Source: Tubiluchus corallicola (lineage: Eukaryota > Priapulida > Priapulimorpha > Priapulimorphida > Tubiluchidae). From it: a DNA stretch of 64,000 bases. The notes under the pieces were generated by a model. That model saw only the letters and a list, made by a program, of their open reading frames with translations. It had not been told where the DNA came from and did no database searches. The position numbers and the translations under genes are program-made. The DNA lies in contig JAQGDQ010000678.1 of NCBI GenBank assembly GCA_030141605.1, positions 40,001 to 104,000 of the forward strand, written 5' to 3'. Shown here piece by piece: positions 1-12,737 of the stretch; position 1 is the stretch's first letter; every line of letters begins with the position of its first letter.

Positions 1-272
1 TAGCTTCAATTTAGTTATTTTAAAAGTGGTTTTAAAAGTGGTAGAAGACACAAAAGAGGACGCAGTTTTACTTGCTACTACGGCAAAAGTTCATTTCACC
101 AAATACGACAAAATCTAATCTTCTACGTTGAGAAAAAACAATTACACGATGCAAATCGGTTTTCTGGTATGAAAAAAACCAGTAATTTCGAAAGTTTTAA
201 CAAATAACGCTGTAGACGTAGCTGGTTTATTACCTCAATCACTGCTGTTTTAGTTACTAGTTTGGTAAAAAG

Positions 273-932
273 AGTAATCGATTAATCGGTACCACCACTA
301 CTTCGCGTAATTAAGTGACCAGTAATCGATTGATCGGTACCATCACTACTTCGCGTAATTAAGTGACCAGTAATCGATTGATCGGTACCACCACTACTTC
401 GCGTAATTAAGTGACCAGTAATCGATTGATCGGTTTTGGTTGAAGTGACCAGTAATCGATTGATCGGCACCACCACTACTTCGCGTAATTAAGTGACCAG
501 TAATCGATTAATCGGTACCACCACTACTTCGCGTAATTAAGTGACCAGTAATCGATTGATCGGTACCACCACTACTTCGCGTAATTAAGTGACCAGTAAT
601 CGATGAATCGGCACCACCACTACTTCGCGTAATTAAGTGACCAGTAATCGATTGATCGGTACCGCCACTACTTCGCGTAATTAAGTGACCAGTAATCGAT
701 TAATCGGCATCACCACTACTTCGCGTAATTAAGTGACCAGTAATCGATTGATCGGTACCACCACTACTTCGCGTAATTAAGTGACCAGTAATCGATTGAT
801 CGGCACCACCACTACTTCGCGTAATTAAGTGACCAGTAATCGATTGATCGGCACCACCACTACTTCGCGTAATTAAGTGACCAATAATCGATTGATCGGT
901 ACCACCACTACTTCGCGTAATTAAGTGACCAG
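273..932. repeat. 48-bp minisatellite, about 14 copies
   Basis: The unit has the palindrome ATCGAT, then GGTACC, CTTCGCG and GTGACCAG. Since 48 is a multiple of three, the minus strand reads as repeated 16-residue blocks (TDQSITGHLITRSSGG). One copy near 431-445 is disrupted. Flanks (1-272, 933-1106) show nothing coding. The downstream end of the muscle gene would pass through here if it continues. Confidence 0.95.
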
Positions 933-1106
933 TATGTTTCATCATGAAATTTTAATAAATTACATAATCACGTATTACCAAGTTGAATTAACTACAAAAT
1001 TAAAAGAATGGGTCGGATTTCTCCGACCAAATTACTCGTATTAACTGTGCCAGCAATGCGGGACAATCATTAACATGCGAATTGAGGAAAAAGAAATGTA
1101 CTAACA

Positions 1107-1840
1107 CAGGGGCGTAGTCAGATTCTAAAATTAGGGGGAGCAAGCACGTGAAAAAGGCACTGTACCAAACAGTTTTCAACGCGCTGATTATACATTTTAA
1201 TTTTGCGTTTAATATCAAAACACGGGGAAGATGCCATTTTAAAGGAAGTACATAATTGTTATTTAAAATTAGAATGCTATAAAATGTTTTTTCCATGACA
1301 TTCCTTACCAGAAAAGAAATCTACAATAGCATGATTGTTTTTCTAAATAGTGCTAACAACAGACAAGATGGAAAACCTTCGTAATAAAACGTAAACGTGC
1401 TGAAACTTGCCTTTGCAATGTATAATTATCAGTGGGCTACTACTAGACAAGCGTGTGACAAGAATAGATTATAATTATAAGATTTGGGACAATTTGGTCC
1501 TGGGTTCAATCAGTCAACCTTGACAAATGAGTTGTGTAAATGCATGCAAACTAGGGAGGCAGGTTGGTCAAATACAGTAATGATTCTAGAAAATTCTTCC
1601 AACGTCATTAAAAAAGTAAAAAAAAGATTTGACTTTTATCCCGGATGTGAACTAAAGAGTTAACAGTGAGATTTGGGACAATTTGGTCATTGGTTCAATC
1701 AGTCAACCTTGACCAATGAGTTGTGTAAATGCATGTCAAATAAAGTAATGATTCCACTGCTGAAAAGGCGCGAATTTTGAAAAATGTGATCGGGGAGAGC
1801 GGTTGCTCCCTTTGCTCCCCCCTTGCTAGCTACGCCACTG
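1107..1840. mobile_element. Non-autonomous DNA transposon with GGCGTAG termini
   Basis: The left end reads CAGGGGCGTAGTCAG followed by a G-rich AGGGGGAGCAAG; the right end is the inverse, GCTCCCCCCTTGC then GCTACGCCACTG. These are inverted termini of a hAT-like style. No transposase is present. An internal segment containing GATTTGGGACAATTTGGTC is duplicated about 192 bp apart (1479 and 1671). No clean TSD was seen. Confidence 0.65.
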
Positions 1841-2098
1841 TACCAGCTGACAAAAATGTCATAAGAAACATAAAAAAGAAAACAGGAAAAAAAGAGAATA
1901 AACACACAGAACACCAAAATTTCAAAGTCACATGTACTCATAGTCTGCTTTTGTGACAAATCAAAGTCGAATTTTGTCACTTTTTTACCCATAGTGAGCG
2001 AAATTACAACATGGCGGAGAAAGAAACAGGGAAAAAGTCGGTTTCTAAAATTTAGCGTAGACGGTTAGTGGTTAAATAAGTTATAATCATTGAGAAGT

Positions 2099-2176
2099 AG
2101 AAGCGGTAGTGCTAGATTGTTCGGTAAGAAACGTATTAGAAGCGGTAGTGCTAGATTGTTCGGTAAGAAACGTATT
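2099..2176. repeat. 39-bp direct duplication
   Basis: Two nearly perfect adjacent copies of a 39-bp unit beginning GAAGCGGTAGTGC. It is a recent small tandem duplication in otherwise unassigned intronic or intergenic DNA (1841-2440). Confidence 0.9.
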
Positions 2177-2439
2177 GAAATGAAAATCGTTTTTTATACG
2201 AAAGCTTATGTACGTAGTAAGACAACGTGAAACAGAAAAGGAGGCAAAATTAATCTTATACCTAAACAAAGACAAATGAAAAGATTTGAGATATTCGAAG
2301 ACATCTACTTTGCTCTGATTGTAAAATGAATTTTATAAATGACCAGTAGCATAAAGCCTAATGGCTTTGGTTGTGGACAGAAAGGGTTAAGATAACTCAT
2401 GAATGACCAAACCGAAAAAAGCCCGAAAAGAAATTGTTG

Positions 2440-2893
2440 CTGTACTGTACCTTTATGTACAACAATGTACCTTCATGTACAATGACTGTACAACAATGTA
2501 CCTTTATGTACAATGACTGTACAACAATGTACCTTTATGTACAATGACTGTACAACAATGTACCTTTATGTACAATGACTGTACAACAATGTACCTTCAT
2601 GTACAATGACTGTACAACAATGTACCTTTATGTACAATGACTGTACAACAATGTACCTTTATGTACAATGACTGTACAACAATGTACTTTCATGTACAAT
2701 GACTGTACAACAATGTACCTTCATGTACAATGACTGTACAACAATGTACCTTTATGTACAATGACTGTACAACAATGTACCTTCATGTACAATGACTGTA
2801 CAACAATGTACCTTCATGTACAATGACTGTACAACAATGTACCTTTATGTACAACGACTGTACAACAATGTACCTTTATCTACTTTTGTACAA
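2440..2893. repeat. 31-bp minisatellite with TGTACA palindromes, about 14 copies
   Basis: The unit is ATGTACCTTTATGTACAATG plus ACTGTACAACA. The paired TGTACA motifs make each unit partly self-complementary, so the array can form many small hairpins. Copies differ mainly by a T/C change in CTTTATG versus CTTCATG. Confidence 0.95.
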
Positions 2894-2999
2894 CAACTGA
2901 CAATACAATTTAGTACTTTTTGACTCTTTTTCGGCGCCGAGCAAAGTACATTCTTATGCAATGAAGCGAATACATCACCTGTTATGTAGAAGGTCGTGT

Positions 3000-3512
3000 C
3001 GTTCGTAAAGGTCGAAATATAACATCAGTAAGAACAGCGTGTAGGAGACATTTATAGCATGCTACGTACCGCGTTATAACGCGGTGCGAAATGAAACACA
3101 GAATGGTGCACACGTAGACAAAATTTGCAGCCCGGGTGCAGCGGTCCAGTGCAAGGTGGTCCTCCGTCATGTGTCATTGCAGAGTATTAGTGGCTTCCGC
3201 GGAGCTCTCGTGCGCGAACAAGGAAAGAGCGGAATAGAAAGAGGGGAAAAAGGGCGGAAGGACGAAGAAGCACGAGGGCTACGCGAAACGCCAGCGTCGC
3301 AAGTGGCCCCGGGCCGAAACATTTTGCCGACGGTGCGTCGCACACGAATCTAGGAAAACGGACCGACATCGTGGCTACAAAGCACACTACAGCAAAACCG
3401 AACAAGAATCCCACCAGGTGGCAGCACATGGCGCAAACTGTGCAGAGACACTTGGAATAATGTTTTCAACAATTCCCGGAACCTTGGATTTCATATAGCC
3501 ACTGTTTACTGT
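3000..3512. other. GC-rich stretch without a supported gene
   Basis: This segment is richer in GC than the surroundings (about 3080-3430). Open frames of 80-90 codons exist on both strands but have no domain, no family resemblance and no splice support. It could be part of an old SINE or a degenerate transposon body. I assign no function. Confidence 0.4.
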
Positions 3513-3908
3513 AACTAGTCTGTGTAAGACTAATTTAGTCTGTGTGACATTAATTTTCTACACGGACTAGTTTCGTATAAAATTATTGCAGGATTGGTTA
3601 GTTTTGTCTGGCTTACTTGTATTGTTTTAAGAAACTAGTCTGTGCAAGACTAATTTAGTCTGTGTGAGATTAATTTTCTACACGGATTAATTTCGTATAA
3701 AATTATTGCAGGATTGGTTGGTTTTGCCTGGCTTAGTTGTATTGTTTTAAGAAACTAGTCTGTGTAAGACTAATTTAGTCTGTGTAAGATTAATTTTCTA
3801 CACGGACTAATTTCGTATAAAATTATTGCAGGATTGGTTAGTTTTGCCTGGCTTACTTGTATTGTTTTAAGAAACTAGTCTGTGTAAGACTAACTTAGTC
3901 TGTGTGAA
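3513..3908. repeat. 120-bp tandem repeat, about 3.3 copies
   Basis: Copies start at about 3513, 3633, 3753 and 3873 with AACTAGTCTGTG. Each unit holds two or three variants of TAGTCTGTGTAAGAC, so it is itself built from a shorter motif. Similarity to the 4400-4440 segment (TCCACACAGACTAATTACAG) suggests that these motifs are inverted termini of a damaged DNA element. Confidence 0.9.
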
Positions 3909-4039
3909 ACAAACTTTAGTTTAGCTTAGTTGATTTGTCTCATTTCAGATGGATATAATATACCACTTAATTACACACAATTCATTATAATTGCATTGAG
4001 ACGGAGTGGCGAGTGACCATAATGGTCGCCTAGCAACCA

Positions 4040-4327
4040 GCAGGACGTATTGCATAATGGAGCCGCACGCGACGGCTCATCTGACAAAGGCGACAGATTA
4101 CGAAATCGTTTTTTTATCGTTCGTGACCGGATTTATTTAAACGAATCGAACGGCAACCGGAATTTCGGAGGAACCAAATTTCTTAGCGAAAGCGAAACGT
4201 TTAAAAAACGAAACGAAACGAAACGAAATGGATGTTCGTTTCGGTTTGTTACCCGTTTTGGTTTGGTACTGGCTTCGGTTTGGTACTCGAAATGCAGCTG
4301 TTTCCGAGTTTTGGTGCATTCCTACAA
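4040..4327. mobile_element. Partial hAT-like end, GCATTCCTA terminus
   Basis: The right edge, TTTTGGTGCATTCCTA, is the inverse of TAGGAATGCACC, a terminus style common in hAT elements. A run of CGAAA/CGTTT repeats precedes it. No matching left end is clear, so this is a truncated copy. The 94-codon plus-strand frame here has no recognisable domain. Confidence 0.4.
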
Positions 4328-4680
4328 CTTTTGAAATTAATTACATAATTAAATTAATATAAATAACGAAAAAAGTTACAAAAGTGTACTTTAGAATTAG
4401 TTCATGTGAGAATAGTTTCCACACAGACTAATTACAGCAAATAGTGTAATATACATTACCTCATAGTCACTGCTAGGACAACTGCTGAAATGTGCGGAAA
4501 ATTTAACCGGACAAAAGGGTTCTTAAAAATTGCTCTGGACGCAGAAGGGTTCATCACAGAAACGTTACAGTAGATTACTAAAAGAATAACAGGATGTCCG
4601 GTTCGTATGAGAAATTTCCGGAAGCATGTCTCTGACGTGCACAATGCAAATTATTTGCCAGGAGAAAGAATGTCGGAGAT

Positions 4681-5533
4681 ACAGGCAGTCGTCAACTTAC
4701 GACCACGGTCGGGGCCGAAGGATTGGTCGTAACATGAACTAGACGCGAGTCGGACCGGGAGACTAAACGCGACACGTTGTGCGCGGGCGTGCACCAAGCA
4801 TGGCGATGCCTACAGGTAATTTATCAAAAGAGATGTCAATTTAAAGTTAATTTGTTACAGAAAATAGAAAGAAATACGAGTCAAAGTCAATTAATTAAAT
4901 TGCAGTCGGGTCGCAAAGTCAAACATTCGTCAGTCGCACGGGTCGCAAGTCGTACGGGTCGTAAGTCGCACGGGTCGTAAGTCGCACGGGTCGTAAGTCG
5001 CAGAGGTCGCAAGTCGCACGGGTCGCAAGTCGCAGAGGTCGCAAGTCGCACGGGTCGCAAGTCGCACGGGTCGCAAGTCGCTCGGGTCGTTCGCAAGTCG
5101 CTCGGGTCGTTCGCAAGTCGCTCGGGTCGTTCGCAAGTCGCTCGGGTCGTTCGCAAATCGCTCGGGTCGTTCGCAAGTCGCTCGGGTCGTTCGCAAGTCG
5201 CACGGGGCGCAAGTTGCATGGGTCGCAAGTCGCACGGGTCGCAAGTCGCACTGGTCGTAAGTCGCACGGGTCGCAAGTCGCACGGGGCGCAAGTCGCACG
5301 GGTCGCAAGTCGCACGGGTCGCAAGTCGCATGAGTCGTAAGTCGCACGGGTCGTCAGACACACGGGTCGCAAGTCGCACGGGTCGTAAGTCGCACTGGTC
5401 GCAAGTCGCACGGGTCGCAAGTCGCACGAGTCGCAAGTCGCACGGGTCGCAAGTCGCACTAGTCGCAAGTCGCACGGGTCGCAAGTCGCACGGGTCGTAA
5501 GTTGCACGGGTCGTAAGTCGATGGCTACCTGTG
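4681..5533. mobile_element. TIR element with ACAGGCAGTCGTC end, carrying a minisatellite
   Basis: The left end is ACAGGCAGTCGTCAACTTAC, continuing GACC. The right end near 5512-5533 is the inverse with changes (GTCGTAAGTCGATGGCTACC then TGT). A similar end occurs alone at about 48256 (CAGGTAGTCGGCGACTTATG). The interior from 4928 is almost wholly tandem repeat. No transposase is present. Confidence 0.6.
4928..5521. repeat. 16-bp (with 20-bp variant) minisatellite derived from a TIR
   Basis: The unit is GGGTCGCAAGTCGCAC or GGGTCGTAAGTCGCAC; a middle block uses the variant CGCTCGGGTCGTTCGCAAGT. The GGTCGTAAGTC core equals the reverse complement of the host element's terminal GACTTACGACC. Because 16 is not a multiple of three and stops are absent, all three minus frames stay open and give Arg/Cys-rich repeat peptides. 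These are not genes. Confidence 0.93.
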
Positions 5534-6059
5534 TACATACTAAAAAACTCCACGTGACTTTAAAAACGGAAAAAAACGGCTGAGATGACAAGGCACTCTA
5601 GAGGTAAACGGATAAGAGCTTGGAAAGTTTCCAAAAGAACATCATAACCAGGAGAGAAGAACGAGAAACTGAGGATAAAAGCAAAGAACTGAGCAACACA
5701 CAAGAATGCATAAGACGACACAAGAAAATTTATCAAATATGCACTAAATAATAAAAAAACAAAAAAGACCCACTATGTGACACAAAAATACAATTATTCA
5801 CGACACTAAAGCAGCGATCCGCAAAAACGACGAGGAATGTGCGGCAGGGACGACATGAAAACGTGTTAGTAATTACCGCACGTGCATCTGTGCGGGCTAA
5901 AAACAACAACGCATGCGTGTTACGACGGGTTTTTGCCTGTATTATGATGTTATATGCTACAAAATACAGACCAATACAAGGTGCCGTTTGGCTCAGACAT
6001 AGGGGCCCAAATCAGTGTGGCACAGGGGCGGTTACGACACAAGTTCAAGATCGCGCTAC

Positions 6060-6199
6060 CTCTATGAGCTCGCCATTTTTGTACCACTTGACCTGAGCAC
6101 GTTTGTCTGAAACGGTACACTCTAGTATGGCTGTCTGTTTCTCGTCCACGTCCACTCTCTTCGGCAGCAGCTTGGTGAAGTAGAACTTGGCGTCCGGCT
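6060..6199 (-). CDS. Exon 20: N-terminal half of Ig domain C
   Basis: Acceptor TTCCAG before 6199 and donor GTAGCG at 6054-6059, phase 1 to 0. It encodes EPDAKFYFTKLLPKRVDVDE followed by KQTAILECTVSDKRAQVKWY and KNGELIE. F-x-K-L then A-x-L-E-C and V-K-W-Y-K-N-G are strong I-set Ig markers. The domain is cut after the C' strand; the second half (a DxGxY exon) is not in 1-6059 in any form I could recognise, so it is probably beyond the left edge. Confidence 0.92.
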
Positions 6200-9100
6200 C
6201 TGGAACGAGATCGAAAAAGTGAGTGAGTGTTCGACAACGCAGCGCATCTCGTCGGGAAAGATCCCGTTCGAGCACCAGCTCCACATTTTCCTGTTTGGTT
6301 CTGCTTTTCAAGCTCTGTGGTACTAAACATGTACAGTGTTCCCTCGCTACACTAATTTTATTACATTGTACTTCATTTTTCGTAACATTACTTTTAGATA
6401 ACGCTATTGCCAACATTCAGTCAGTCGCATACGTTGTACAAGACGTGTGCTGCCTTCCGTATGCGGCAGTTCTTTCCAGTGTGCAGTGTACTCTTACTTT
6501 GTATATGTATGCTTTTAATCAGCAAATAAAGATTATATCTATCTACAGTGTTCCCTCGCTACTTCGCGGTTCGTTTATCGCCGACTCGCTGTTTCGCGGG
6601 TTTTAAAAAATATCAATGTAAAATATTTATCGCGGTATTTTCGCTGTTTCGCCGGTTTTTGCAGTGCTCCGTCTAAAGTATTCTTGCACATGCGCAGTGC
6701 GTACCACAGTTCTAAACAGTACCAAACAGAAGTCGTAAGGTAAGCATGCAGATGAAGCAGCGCGTTTCTTAATTAACAACGTTGCATCCACTAACGTAAG
6801 AGTAAATTTGTAATAAAACAAATGCATTACAAAAAGCCTTTTCACAGTTTTGCTACGCGCACGCGCAGTTGCTGCAGGTCAAAGGTCAACTGAACCCAGC
6901 AACGCATCTCACTTAACTACAATGGTCGCGTTACCTTTACCACGTAACTACGTACTTATGCACGTAACTACAGGTAAGGTACAGGTAACGAAACATGCGA
7001 TTATTTTCATTGTATACAACACGTGTACAGTTTTTAATGAACACGTTATTCTTATCCGAAAACAGCTAACAAAGAAGCAGCAGGAATTCAAGTAAAATGA
7101 AATAAAAGAAGCAAAAATTAACGCCAAAAATCATTACTATTACAACAACATGGGCTGCGAGACGTCGTCAAGTGTATATACAGTCATACTTGCGTTTTCG
7201 AGCGTCTCAGCATTCGTACAAATCGGTTTTCGACCAGAAAATGCTAGTTGAAGTTGTCTCCGTTCTCAACTAGAATTTCGGTACTCGACCAACCGCCAAA
7301 CACGTGATGAACGCATGCGCGGCGAACCGAGCGTAATCGACCGCGCCCGAGAGTAGTCACACACGTGAATCTGCTCTTGTTTACGTATACCATCACACTG
7401 CTACCAACACGTAAGGTTTTCTCATGCAGGAATAATTATGTTTTTCTTACCAATAATATCACATCTGCTGTTTAAATAAACATTTTTGCACTATTATATT
7501 TCGTTTTAGTAATACTTTACAGTTCATTTGGTGCTTGCGAACGGATTATTTGCTTTTACATTATTTCTTATGCGAATAAATGATTCGGTTCTCAACCAAA
7601 TCGGTTTTCAAACCAAATCGGTTTTTAGGAACGGAATTGTGATCGAAAACAGAGGTACGACTGTAAATGCGTTCTTTGGTTCATGTAACGTTGCTAGGTA
7701 CACTTAACCATTGACCTTTGACCTTTGACCTTTAATCGTTGTGAAAAGGCTCATTAAGAACAGTGAATGGTTTAACAACACGCATGCGGAGAACAAGGTG
7801 ATACGTTTACCTTCGACACTGAGGTAACAGATGGACTCGCTTTTGTTAATCTTGATGCTATAGATGCCAGAGTCGTCGACGGTCGGCTTACGTACGACCA
7901 GTATGTACGAGTCCTCTTTCTGCTCAATGTGACACTTTCGGCCGGGAAAGATCTCGCCCTTGTCCTTAAACCACTGGGCCTGTTGGTCACAAAAAGCAAC
8001 TTGCAACTTGCCACATACTGAGTGCAGAGACTGCAACGGCTTTTTGAACTGTGGCACGGCTACGGCTACGGTTACTGTACATGCCAAGTGGTTTTTGTAC
8101 AAAGATCTACAGCTATAGATTATAAGTCAATATAATATATATACATAGCGAGTGTCAACTGCGGCAGAAAGGACCCGAATGAACAAAACACGGCAAATTA
8201 TCAAAACGGCAAAGTTTCCAGACCAGTGGCGGCTCTTGTATGGGTACCGTGGAACTGCAGCGCCCCCTATTTTCACTCGTTATTATCGATAGTATTTAAT
8301 ACAATATGTCATTTCTCTAATAAGCACGAGAGAGTAGTACAATTTGCTTCACGGCCCAAGCACCGCAGTGTTTGGCTGAGATAACATGCTGTACGCTAGC
8401 GTCTGCTGCAAGGTAGAAAAGTACTGTCTCTATCACAGTAACAATTCCCACGTACAGTCATATTTTTGAATCTGACAAAGTGTAAACTTAGCGTGCGTGC
8501 TTAAAACATAAATTATTTAATAATGGACGCCTTGCATCGCCAAGAAATAAGTTATGTGACTGTAAGTGAAGTACAACAGCTTAATTTTTCACGGCTGTCT
8601 CTCCATGAGAAAACTGCAGTTGATAAGAGGCAGTTCAAAGCCTTAAATTTTCGTATGTATTAAAATAATGGCTCAAGATTTTCTGAAGCAGACCCCCCTG
8701 ACCCCCCCGTTTTAGCTAAGAGCTGCCACTGTTCCAGAGCAAATACACATACACAGCAGGTCAAAAAGCGACAGATTAAAAACGAGACTTCTTCGTTTGT
8801 AAAACTACTCGGAATAAATGTTGTAGCAAAACACGTGGAATTTCAGATCAGAACTTTACAATGACAAAGGAGATCCAGATCACTGTACGTCAGTGTTGAG
8901 ACGATTAACCGTTTAGAAAATCGCTAACCGTTAAACCGTTACTTAGTCACGTTTTCCACGTATCGGTGTCAATGAAACCTTGTATCTTTTCTGAGATGGC
9001 GTACGCAGTTAGCAATGTCCCGCTTACATAAGATTGTACTATTTACAACATTGTTTCAATTAATCTGGTTGCCTAAGAAGCGTTTAAACAGTAAACTGCA

Positions 9101-12100
9101 AAAAGTTTTTCACTCGTGTATGTTACGAGGATGTTACCATATTAGCAATGTCCCGCTTACATAAAATTCTACTATTTACAACGTTGTTTCAATTAATCTG
9201 GTTGCCTAAGAAGCATGTAAACTGTAAATTGCAAAAAGTTTTTCACTCGCGTATGTTACGAGGATGCCGCCATGTTGGACATTCTCGCTGGCGCGTGCTA
9301 GATTTGAACCGCACTATTTAATCGTGCAAGTCGTGTGTATTCGATCTATTCTTGTATGTATGACGTCATCGGGAACGTTTAAACTGTTAACTGACCGCAA
9401 TTAATAACGTTTATACTGTTAACTGACCGCAATTAATAACGTTTAAATGGTTAACTGACAGCAATTAATAACGGTTAAACGGTTAATTAAAAAGCCTATA
9501 TCCGTCTCAACCCTACCGTAGGTAAATCTGGTACTGAGGGTTGCAATATGACATGCAGCACTTAACATGGGAAGATGAAAATGCAACTTTCAAACTTCAT
9601 ATAAACAGTCTTTAAGATTTATTTCTGGGAACGGCACAAAAAAGTGGCGTCGCATGCATTTGACACTCGGTAGACACGCAATTCTGCACTCTCCGTTAAA
9701 CAGTTTACCAGTTAAGCAACTCAGTGACACAGTTAAGCAACTCAGTGACACAGTTAAGCAACACATAGTAAGAAAGACGCGATACCCTCTGGTCCGGCTT
9801 ACAGAAGATGGCTTCAAACTTGACCGTTTTCGTGTGTCCTTCCTTGGCGCTCATGTCTTGTAGGTCCTTCAAGAACATCTCCTTGTCCTACAACGAGGTG
9901 TTTGAAAGTTAGTTTCAAATAAGAGCGTGTCGAGCAGTTTCACTAAAAGCCAAGTTCGACCCGAAACGATTACAAGAATTTCCGGAACGAATTCCGGAAA
10001 CAGCAACTTTTGTTCGGGTGGCATTCCGTGGTGGAAAAATGTAAAAGAGATAATGCAAAAAACTTAAGTTAAGAGAGAAAATAATTAAGAAAATGCAGAA
10101 AAATCGGTGACTTACCGTATATACTTACGTACGAGTCGAATTTTTGGGAGGCGATTCTAAGGTGAAATTTTTGGGGTCGACTTATACTTACGATATATTT
10201 TTGGGATGTCGCTATAAAGAGTCGTCTACAATATAAATATGTAAAGAAATAATCCTTCATTATACGCTGGACTGAATGAACACACTTGATAATTCACATC
10301 AGAGAATGTTCGCATCTTGACATTACTTCACAAAATTAACAAATATTACTGTAATTTATTTTAATGTATGTGAAATTAAGTTAAAATTTATATATTACCG
10401 GTAAATAAACTAGCGACGGAGCACTCGATCAGAACATGGAAATCGCCAATGATGTTACTGAATAAAACTGTGACGTTTCAGGGATGGGTTTTTAGTTTTA
10501 AGTGAGAAATCAGAGACTGAAATGTTACGACGGATCCTGACCTCGATATCCTAGAGTTAAAGGCATTACAAGCAATTATGAAAGGCCAGGCGGAATGATC
10601 ATGGTTTGCAATGAAGGCCTTCAATATGAATATATATGCACACACACACGCATGCACACACACACACACACACATATATATACATACACGCACGCACACA
10701 CACACACACGCACGCACACACACATATATATACACCAAGTAGGTATAATATACTCGACCCAGGCACTTGCACGTGTCTTACACACTAACACAATAATCTA
10801 TTGACTTATTACTCGGCCATTGTTGACATCATTTACTCTGGAAGATCTTAACATTTTAGGGTCAACTTGTACACAGGTGATATATAAAATGATACAATTT
10901 TTGGTCTTAAAATGCACATGGACTTGTACATAAGGTCGACTTGTACACAAGTAAGATATAAAATGATACAATTTTTGGTCTTAAAATGCACATCGACTTG
11001 TACACACGTATATACGGTAATTATAAGGCAGAATAATCTATGACAGTTTTTGCTAATAATCGATTTTGAACTAACTTGGCTTTTAGTAAGAAATTCATCG
11101 GTGACCAATCATCAGCATAAAGTAGAGACATAACGTAAATATGACTTAACCCATGCTAGTGTTCACACAAATGTCGAGCGTACAACTGTCACAGAGTTCC
11201 ATTTAAAATCTCATCACCTTTCCCAAACAAATCAAAACAGCAAGCCGGACACAAAGTAAAAGAAGAAAAAAGAAACAAAGAAGAACAGAAAAGACGAGAC
11301 ACACACATTTCTTTGACAGACGTTTTGACTGACAAATGAATGCACAGAATTTGCATGAGATGAGCGTCTGATTAATAACCAACTATCATCCGCTTACAAA
11401 TATCAGCAGTTCTTCTTTACCTACGAAAAGATTTGCCATATTGCTTACGTTAGGAAAACACTGGGTGTATTCTAAAAATTGTTTAACTATCATCCACTTA
11501 CAAATATCAGCAGTTCTTCTTTACCTACGAAAAGATTTGCCATATTGCTTACGTTAGGAAAACACTGGGTGTATTCTAAAAATTGTTTAACTATCATCCA
11601 CTTACAAATATCAGCAGTTCTTCTTTACCTACGAAAAGATTTGCCATATTGCTTACGTTAGGAAAACACTGGGTGTATTCTAAAAATTGTTTAACTATCA
11701 TCCACTTACAAATATCAGCATTGGTCACAGCAGTTCTTCTTTACCTACCGAAAGATTTGCCATATTGCTTAACGACACTACGTTAGGAAAACGCTGGATG
11801 TATTCTAAAAGTTCTTTACGCTTTAATAATTAATGGTTATTTTACCAGAGGTTTTCAAAGACAACAGAACGGATAGACGAAAAAAATGCATGACAACAAC
11901 CGGAGTGCACCCGATGAAACAAGTAGAAAGATGAAAAAGAAGAACACAAGAGAAGGTATAAAATATCGATAAACGGAAAGGCATGGATTTTAAACACGTG
12001 CCTGAGATTGATATAAAATGCTTACAATAAAGTCGTGATTTACGCAACATACGAGGGGGGTACAAGAATATGGATATTGTACCACCCACCACGCGCGTGA

Positions 12101-12689
12101 CTTCATGAAGATCTTATATCAGCCTGAAATATTTGTTGAAAACTGTGCCATTGATTCTTGCAAACTTAACAAAAGCCATGTGTTACTAATGATTATTATT
12201 TCCTATTTGTGGAAGTTGGAATTGTACATTATAATTAGGTGCTGCCATCTATGCGCTAATCCTGTTACTCTAAAAGCTGAATTACCCCCAGTATAATTGT
12301 ATGGTCCAGTGAATGCATATTCACTGGTTCTCTCCCTATTTTAAAGTAATGGTTGTTGTGAACCCTGTGCAAGTCTGCATAGGTCACCTATACCTATATA
12401 TACTGACTGGTTTTACTTTCTAGTCACTCTCACTCTCAGTGTTCAGTGCAGCAGTCATGCTACTCATGTTTCTCTAGACTCTCACTCTCACTCTCAGTGT
12501 TCAGTGCAGCAGTCATGCTACTCATGTTTCTGTAGACTCTCACTCTCACTCTCAGTGTTCAGTGCAGCAGTCGTGCTACTCATGTTTCTGTAGACTCTCA
12601 CTCTCACTCTCAGTGTTCAGTGCAGGAGACGCTCACATTCTCAGTGTTCAGTGCAGGACACTCTCACTCACAGTGTTCAGTTCAGCAGT

Positions 12690-12737
<48 letters not shown>

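Noticed and set aside
3084-3429. 80-90-codon open frames on both strands in the GC-rich patch
   Set aside because: No family resemblance, no splice or promoter evidence; GC-rich DNA has fewer stops by chance.
4456-4644. Further exon of the muscle gene on the minus strand (donor-like GTAATG at 4455-4460)
   Set aside because: The peptide has no Ig features, no correct phase fit to exon 20, and stops appear in the needed frame.
4590-4735. Zinc-finger tail (FRKHVSDVH) on the plus strand
   Set aside because: Only half of a C2H2 or BED finger pattern is present and the frame is short; too weak to call.
4887-5591. Three overlapping Arg/Cys-rich minus-strand open frames
   Set aside because: Produced by the 16/20-bp TIR-derived array; every frame is open.
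6045-6416. A 123-codon minus-strand gene starting at an ATG near 6416
   Set aside because: Only the part from 6199 down is Ig-like. The upstream portion is intron and a transposon end, and a good acceptor lies at 6200-6202.
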